From Hemibagrus wyckioides (lineage: Eukaryota; Chordata; Actinopteri; Siluriformes; Bagridae): 64,000 bases of DNA. The position numbers were made by a program, and so were the translations under genes. A model generated the notes under the pieces. That model did not search any database. It was not told the DNA's origin and worked only from the letters and a program-made list of their open reading frames with translations. This document shows positions 13,934 through 64,000 of this stretch, in pieces (position 1 is the first letter of the stretch; every line of letters begins with the position of its first letter). The stretch is from contig NC_080726.1 of assembly GCF_019097595.1 (NCBI RefSeq), forward strand, positions 10,948,205 to 11,012,204, written 5' to 3'.

Positions 13934-14350
13934 ACAAATGACGTGTGTGTATTTGCTCATTCGTAGTGCGAAAAGGATCTGAAGATTTTTCTTTCACGTC
14001 TCCCGGCAGGAATCTACGCTCATGTTGAGAGGAACATTCTATTCCGGGTTTTTCTTTTTTGTTGTTTTCCCCCAGCGTGAGATGTTCAGTTGTTCTCTCT
14101 CCCTCAGACAAAGTGTTTTACCCACAACAGTGTGGGAGTAGGAGTGGAAGGACACTCAGTGGCTTAAAAGTCCAAACACACACACTCACACGCACAAGGT
14201 CACACCCCATCCCAGAATCTACCTCATTTGTCTCGTATAGCAGCCTGGTCAACATATGGTACCTGATCCTCTGGATATCTGCTTGTGTGTGTGTGTGTGT
14301 ATGTGTGTGTGTGTAAGAGAGAGAGAGCATACATGAGTGTATGCCGAGGC

Positions 14351-57063
<42,713 letters not shown>

Positions 57064-57175
57064 TATAAACAAACCACGTCAACTACCAGGAAGCTGTTTT
57101 GAGCATCGCAGATATCCGTCCGTCTGCTACACGCGATACTCAACAATTAGTTCCGGCCCGGGCAGTAATTCTCTT
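57064..57175 (-). promoter_or_regulatory. Probable COG6 5' UTR and core promoter
   Basis: Directly upstream of the COG6 ATG the DNA becomes richer in G+C and CpG than the surrounding introns. It carries CCGGAA at 57,151-57,156 read on the minus strand, the core of an ETS-factor site, next to a GC-rich CCCGGG. ETS sites without a TATA box are typical of housekeeping promoters, which suits COG6. The start site itself is not visible. Confidence 0.4.
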
Positions 57176-57418
57176 TTTAGTTATATGAAAGCAAACAAGA
57201 CAATAAAAGGCAAAAGGGGACTATAATTTTAGCTATAAAAATACCTGTTGTTTATCGATTTTACATCTGTATAGTCTTGAAATGAAAGCACTATGGTTCA
57301 GCAGGTATTATTGTCTTTTCAGAGCTGGGTTCATGTACAGTTTTGCATGTTTCCGATAGATTAATCAGTCTCCTCTAGTAAACATTCTAATAGATGGACT
57401 GGCAATGCTGTTTTGCTC

Positions 57419-57472
<54 letters not shown>

Positions 57473-59509
57473 TGACCTGCGACAGACCAGGTATCCCATT
57501 AAGGGGGCCCCAGTGTTCCCAGGATAGGCTCAGGATTCACTGAAGTAATAATGATAAAGACTCACATGTTATAAATGCCTTTGACAAAATAGCAAAAGTC
57601 AGTTTAAAAAGAGGACATAGGTGCTCCAGGATCAGAGCTGGCTTAAGACTGCCTTTCACAATCAATTTTTTTTGACTCAGTATCTCTGTATAATCACCCC
57701 AACCTCACCTCTGCACCTAAACATGATATTGAGACAAAAACAGATGTCCTTGACCCTGAATATATTTGCTCTTTCAAACGACTACATTACAGCACATCAA
57801 TAAAATTACAGAAGTACATCGAGAGAGAGAAAAAATCAGGTAAGAAACAGGGTTATGGCTTTGTGTGCAGTGACTTTCTGAATAATTCACAGCAGTGCCT
57901 CCTGTCTGTAAACTCCCGTGCCCCGGCATGCACCTCATGCTTTATCTCCTGCACTCAACAAACAACACCTCCCTGGTGTATGTCACTGGTCCTCCTACAG
58001 ATTGCTCGCACTCTCCGGCATGTTTAGTACAGCTCAGAAAGTTATACTTCAACCACTGTAAGATACAGCATTCACCCGAATTACATATTCACAGTCCATG
58101 CCACCCTCTGCTGCATTTTTGGATGAACCAGTAGCAACTCTGACATGACAGATGGTCCATGGCAAGTCAAAGTCATATTAATTGAGGGAGAGGAAGGTCA
58201 CGAATGAGGAGATTATAAATATGGAAATGCATGTAGTTTGTGTGACTCTGTGTAAAGGACATACAGTAAAGTGACTGAATCAATTTGAGGACATTATATT
58301 GATATAATTATTAATTCAGCTAATAAATACTTCAGCATACTTGCACCTAAATCTATCATGAATCTTAACTTCAGTAACCAAACTGCTTGTTTGTGGCTTT
58401 TTACATTTCATTATTTGAAAAAGATACAAAAATATATAACAGATATAAAAAGTGTTACACATCGAGATTCACTGTTGTAGATTTTATTCAATTTGTCTTA
58501 TTGTGTGTATTAGCAAATTGAAACAATAACTGTACTTAATTATGGTTTTTAAGTCAGCCTAGCTGTACTTGTGATTTTATAGATTTATAGTCACTGTTTA
58601 TATCATAAGGTATTTAAAAAAGCTTAAATCTAAATTTGTCCTCATATTTAAATAGCAGTTCACAAAATTATAGTCAAAGACTGAATCTGTGCTTTGTTCA
58701 GCTCTGCTTTATGAGGGAAGTTGTCCTGTGGAGTGCCTAGGAGAGTCTAGTGAGTTAATGACACATGGATCAACCATCATTGCTAGTTTTGTTTTGGGCC
58801 TGGGCATTACGCCCACCACTCTGGAATTTTATTCTGTGGAAATTTTCTACTCTCAAAGGAACAAAGGAATTACTAGCTGCAAAATTTGTGTCTAGACTAT
58901 GTGTGTGTGGGTTCAGTTATCTCTTTGTGGAGACCAAATGTCCTGGTGGTGACAAGATTACATGATGATTAAACCTTCTGGAATGTCCTTTTCCCCAAGA
59001 AAACATAATGAAACAACAGCATTGTATTTATTTATTTTTATTTTGGAAAATACAAAGATTTCTTTACAATAAAAGTAGGGATAAGATAAGCATTACTTCA
59101 TACACAAGTCAATAAGGGATACATTAAATGGGTAATAGCATAATATTCACATTCAAATTTTATTGGGTACACATTAATCACATACACCATAATATAGGGG
59201 GTGTATTGGGATTGGGGTTTGTTTCTAGATCTTTTTGAGGACCTAGTTTCCCTGTGCAAGGAAAATAAATTTTGACTATGTATGGGACATTTAGGAACAT
59301 TTTCCTGGTCCTTCTTCTTCTTCTTCTTTAAACTGTAGCTTGTATATAAAATGAGCCAGAAGATTTCACTTTGATTAGTGAGATTGAGGTTAGGGTTAGA
59401 TTTAAGTATAGCACAGCATTAATTATCTCCTTTAAACTGCATTAATGCTTATGGTAATGTAAGTTCCTTACCAGCTTCAGTGTGTGCGGCATGAGAACTG
59501 GCCCATCCT
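57176..59509. other. Spacer between COG6 and LHFPL6
   Basis: 2.3 kb without an exon-like block. A SINE fragment with (GT)n sits at 57.4-57.55 kb. The stretch 57,880-58,140 is of balanced composition and could be regulatory. A (CTT)n of five units lies near 59,312-59,328. Confidence 0.6.
57415..57560 (+). mobile_element. SINE fragment with (GT)n
   Basis: (GT)n at 57,423-57,470 is followed by GGTGACCTGCGACAGACCAG, CAGTGTTCCCAGGATAGGCT and CAGGATTCAC, the second half of a fish SINE of the kind seen at 34.1 kb. Confidence 0.6.
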
Positions 59510-59860
59510 CCTGGGCGGAGATGCGCGCTCACACGCACGCGTACATATAGAGTCCCCCACTTTTGCGCTCGAGCTTCACTTTTCTCTCCGTGCGCGAGCT
59601 GAACCACCCTTACAGAGATCTCGGGATCTGAGCGCGAGCTGTACAGAGATCTCCGGATCCGAGGAACTGAAACCTGGAGCTGGAGCCTGAATGTAGAAAG
59701 AGGGCACTGGATTCCCAGCAGCACGTTTAGGGGACTTTTTGGGGAACGTGCTGAAGCGAACACTGTCTCCGAGTCTTGGAGAAAGTTAAGTTTCTGACTC
59801 TGGGATATGTTATCGCTGATTTGAACCTGAGACTGCAAGCTGTGAATTGTTTTCATGTAG
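59510..59860 (+). promoter_or_regulatory. CpG-rich promoter and probable 5' non-coding exon of LHFPL6
   Basis: A locally CpG-rich block about 0.5-0.9 kb upstream of the LHFPL6 start. It has a TATA-like CATATAG at 59,544-59,550, dense CGCG motifs, and a near-exact repeat of ACAGAGATCTC at 59,612 and 59,643. A possible splice donor, CATGTAG|GTATTT, is at 59,861. The joining acceptor could be AACGCAG at about 60,262-60,268, but it lacks a clear pyrimidine tract; transcription could equally start nearer the coding exon. Mammalian LHFPL6 has a non-coding first exon, which fits. The 135-codon minus-strand ORF across this block is a shadow. Confidence 0.45.
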
Positions 59861-60183
59861 GTATTTAATCAACACTATTATCATTTAATTGCACTGCTGT
59901 AATTGACACAACATGTAATAGAATACAACGCATGCGGACGCACGGATCGCCAAACGATGAAGTAAAAAAGTTTTTGTCAATGCATGTCCGTCTGTTTTTT
60001 ATGGCATTAGCTTTTTATGAAATTATTTGAATGCAAAATGCAAAAGCGACGAATGGAAAGAAACTTTCAACTTTTTAGCTGTTGCGCAGTTCAGTTAGGA
60101 CACAGCCTAGTAATAAGAGAACCCTAAATGTGTATACACTATGCAATAATGCAGGACATGTGTGCGTATACGTCAGATAACTT

Positions 60184-60198
60184 TGTGTGTGTGTGTGG

Positions 60199-60238
<40 letters not shown>

Positions 60239-60241
60239 GAT
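60184..60241. repeat. (GT)n(GC)n(GT)n microsatellite upstream of LHFPL6 coding exon
   Basis: Alternating purine-pyrimidine run, mainly GT with a central GCGCGCGC, about 130 bp 5' of the start codon. Such runs can adopt Z-DNA. Confidence 0.9.
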
Positions 60242-60331
60242 AGGAGACGGAACGCAGTGCGCAGAAAACCATGGTGAAAAACGCGTGGGGATAATCAGAA
60301 AAAGAGCAAGAGGATACAAGTTTTGTCTTGA

Positions 60332-60760
<429 letters not shown>

Positions 60761-62389
60761 TAACCACGAGCTGCTCACCCTGTGACCCTGTGACTGCTCT
60801 GTGAACATGCAGTACTGTGTATTGGAAGTTGGTGTTTTAAAAGACTTAGAAAGTTTACATAGAATGTTGAATCCAACAAGATAAAAACACTCAGAACTTC
60901 AGTGCTTCATGTGTATTTGTGTAATGGACTATCTGCACGTGATCAACTTTAGGCATTTACACTATATATAGTTCAGACAACTACAGCCTTTCTGAACTGA
61001 AATATGTTTCTCTTGTAAAAGTAGAAATAAAAATTCTAGTCCCCTAAAAGTAAAAAAGTGAGAAAACTGTGTTCACGGATTTTATTCCAATTCCACTGAA
61101 AGACAACTCACTTGCCTTTACATTTATAACCTAATCTTCGGGGAAAACAACATGATGGCCACATTTTAAAGAATTAAGTTTGCAGTGGAAAATTTGTGTT
61201 GCTGTGAAAAAAAAAAAAACCCTAAACACGTTGTGAACAGATTCCATTTTCTTAGCAAAGATCTACACATCATTAGACAGACTGAATACATTTACTGGTG
61301 CATCAGAACTCCAGGGCAAGTTTATGAAGCAACCTGAATAAAAAATATTACCATGTCATTTTAAATATATTAAAATGATACTTAAATATATTTATTGTAT
61401 GTTTTCTTAGAGATGTCAGAAAGAAAAAAAACATATACACTCAATTTTGGTCAGCATTCAGCCATAGCAACTTACAACAGGTATATTAATGTATATTTAA
61501 GCTCCATATTACCAAAAGCATGATCATTTACATTTATAGCATCTGGTATCCAGAGTGACTTACAGAAGTGCTCTGAAGACTCTATCAATAAATACATCCT
61601 GATACTGGTTCACTAGGTCATGGACTAATAATATCATCAGTCTAAAAACTGCTGGGAGGACCATCACACCCCATACCTGCTTGAATTTGATCTATATTGA
61701 TGTGAGATTTATTTTGACTTTTCCAGACATAAGCTGCCTAGATGTTAGATATTGTTAGACATGCGATAAGGTGGTTTTTTTATAGCTAATATGTTGGAGC
61801 AGAAGCCTGTGGGTGTAGTAGATATATGTTTGTGCTGAGAATGAGTGGTGTATATCCTGTACCATCTGCTTTATGTAGAAGAAAGGCGTCAGCTGAGAAA
61901 TCAGTGACCATTCTGACTGTCCCAGACCCTTTCATCCTATACTGGACTATTGAAAAATCTGGTCATGATGAGAATCTTTGGATATTAGTTTCAGTATAAC
62001 ATTTGCATATATCCTGAATTGTTGTAGTATTTATGGCTTAAAGGTGCAGTTTGTAAAGATGAAAGTGGTTTCTTTACAAAGCATTTCATTTCCACATACC
62101 CTAGAAAAAATGTGTGATTTGCAATATTGTGTTGCATTGGCTATGGCTACTTAATTCATTTGAAGCTTCTGTTTACATTTTTCCAGCCTGGAAATTACCT
62201 CTACTCTCAGCCAGAACAGAGACAGAACATGCTTAGCTCTGCCCTTTTTCTTTAAAAAGGCAAGCCCATTAGTTATACATAGTTGGAGGAGATGGGGTGT
62301 GGTTGGAGGGAAGGAGACAGCTTGTTAATGGTTTGAATGCAAGTGTGATCCTACTCGCAGGCAGCAGAAGAGAGACGGCTTTTAAAAAA

Positions 62390-62660
62390 GTGTTTCCCAA
62401 AATGTTCCTCGGGGTCCTCCGGGCGGCCCACATTTTCTGCGCCCTTCAGTTTCAGACACATCATTAAGGACACTATGTGGCCAGTGTGGCGCTTCCGAAA
62501 TACTTAGAAGTGCTTCTCCATGCAAATGAGCATTGATTCCGTGGTCTGTCCTGATATCAGGGTGTCTTTGCCTTGCGAGACTCTGTCTCAAGTATCGGTG
62601 TACTAATTTGTCTTCTCTACTAACGTGTCCTGATACAGATAAAACGACAGTTGCTAACAT
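62390..62660. promoter_or_regulatory. Candidate conserved non-coding element in LHFPL6 intron
   Basis: High-complexity block with an octamer-like ATGCAAATGAG at 62,521-62,531, no repeat signature and no splice-bounded open frame. Regulatory role is inferred only from composition and position. Confidence 0.25.
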
Positions 62661-63499
62661 TACAGTAATCCCATAAAGCTCACCCGAATATATTTAGTGT
62701 CCGCTTATTGAGAATGTATCATATTCCTCAGAAGTCATGGTTCACATTGTAATAAAAAGCCTATTCAATTCCAGTCTGCATTGCATTTCCTTTTCTTCTC
62801 GTCCTTGTGGTTTAGAGATCATTGATACCACAGTCCATTTATTCAGGTTGCGTTCTTCTGCAAATAATATTCAATCCAATACAACCCAATTCACTTTAGA
62901 CTGGAGAGCTGAAGACTGTAATTCCAAACTCTTAAGTTCTTCCCCACAGTGTGACATAATAGCCTTTTCTTTTACGCCCCCCCCATCACTTGTCTGGCAG
63001 AGTTTTGGCACAAAGTCGAAGATCAGAAACAGAGGCTATGCAGGGATTCTTTGAGGAATGCTGCCTCCTATTTCGGTTCTGGTTCCATGGCTGTGCTTCA
63101 AAATGTGTAACAGTGTGGTGCATCATTCATGAAGGGGCAGAGTGAATAGCTGTTTGAATTGGCCATTGAATTGACTTCAGATGAAAGTGAGTTCTTTGGT
63201 TGTGGCTGGAAAAAGATGTGGACTGTCCTAGTCATAACCCTGTGTTTTGGATAAATGCACATTGTCACACCAATGCGTAGGTGAAATGGTTTGACGTTCA
63301 AAGCGGAAACACGTTGCTGAAAGGACAGAGAAACCGAACAGCCTTGTCCAAGTCTTCCTGTACTATGTGCATTCTAGCTTGTATGCTCTGAACTGTGTTT
63401 AGAAATACCGCTGGCTCTTCCCTTTCATTAACCCAGCTTGCACACAAACACACACACATATACACACACACAATCAGACCCATACTGTGGTTTGTCAAC

Positions 63500-63740
63500 C
63501 TGCCATGAGCCAGTCACTTTACAATCGTGTTAAATAGAGGCCGATCGCTGCTGACAGCTCTTTCCTTATCACCCCAGCACTCGGGCTCCTTAAGCTTTCA
63601 TGCATTTTAATGACTCGTTGCATGACTTTATATGTAGGACTTGCGCATTAATCCAATGCCTTTGAAGTTTACCCACATATCAGCTTGCACCGCTGTCATA
63701 CAGTCCCAGTTGAGCACGCACCTAACTCATACAACCACAT
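63500..63740. promoter_or_regulatory. Candidate conserved non-coding element in LHFPL6 intron
   Basis: Balanced-composition block with GACTCGTTGCATGAC, GCATTTTAATGAC and GCGCATTAATCC, AT-core homeodomain-type motifs. No repeat signature. Needs alignment. Confidence 0.25.
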
Positions 63741-64000
63741 GGTTTTGACCACTTCATGATGCATATATGGAAGAGGAAGCCTGGGTTATAAATTGCAGAA
63801 ATCAGCAGAACTTGCACTAGAGATGTCCTTCTGATAAACTAAGTTTTCTTCGCATAGCTTTTTATATTATATTATTATTATTATGTTAAAGTATTTTATA
63901 TTGGAGCGCTGTTGAATCCTCAATACCGACTGAACAGAAGGAGAATTTATTTAGCATTTTTGGAAGGAGTCTTCAGAGTCAGAGCTTTGTAACAGAAATA

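Noticed and set aside
59449..59856. 135-codon minus-strand open frame
   Set aside because: Lies over the CpG-rich LHFPL6 promoter region, where stops are rare. No splice or protein signature.

Overview
The window is vertebrate DNA from a ray-finned fish, most likely a teleost. Its coding content is two genes with clear vertebrate orthologues, split by GT-AG introns. The rest is AT-rich and dense in Tc1/mariner-type elements, tRNA-derived SINEs, palindromic MITEs and long simple repeats. A catfish-like teleost would fit the repeat mix, but the species cannot be fixed from the sequence alone. No bacterial-type operon, CRISPR array, rRNA gene or tRNA gene was seen.

Layout. From 1 to about 14.3 kb the DNA is intergenic and holds only Tc1-like relics, simple repeats and one candidate conserved non-coding stretch. 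From 14,351 to 57,063 on the minus strand lies a complete COG6 gene (conserved oligomeric Golgi complex subunit 6). I assembled 19 coding exons; all 18 introns are GT-AG, every junction keeps frame, and the product is 652 residues. The introns range from 85 bp to 17 kb, and most of their length is transposon debris, including several Tc1-type insertions within 20-90 bp of splice sites. From 57.06 to about 59.5 kb is a short spacer. From about 59.5 kb on the plus strand is the CpG-rich 5' region and first coding exon (60,371-60,755) of LHFPL6 (LHFP), a four-pass membrane protein of the claudin-like superfamily. Its remaining exons lie beyond 64,000.

The head-to-head arrangement LHFPL6 / COG6 is the arrangement known in tetrapods, so this is conserved synteny. 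The two start codons are only 3.3 kb apart. The genes are not known to act in one pathway: COG6 works in retrograde intra-Golgi vesicle tethering and LHFPL6 is a poorly characterised tetraspan membrane protein.

I found no evidence for a new molecular system. The most informative oddities are structural: a folded-back Tc1-like element next to the exon 2 donor of COG6; two copies of one internally deleted Tc1 derivative sharing the same junction; microsatellites that serve as polypyrimidine tracts of several COG6 acceptors; an approximately 300-345 bp tandem repeat in intron 4; a 286-bp duplication of a SINE tail plus tetranucleotide array; and several unusually complex non-coding stretches that may be conserved enhancers.
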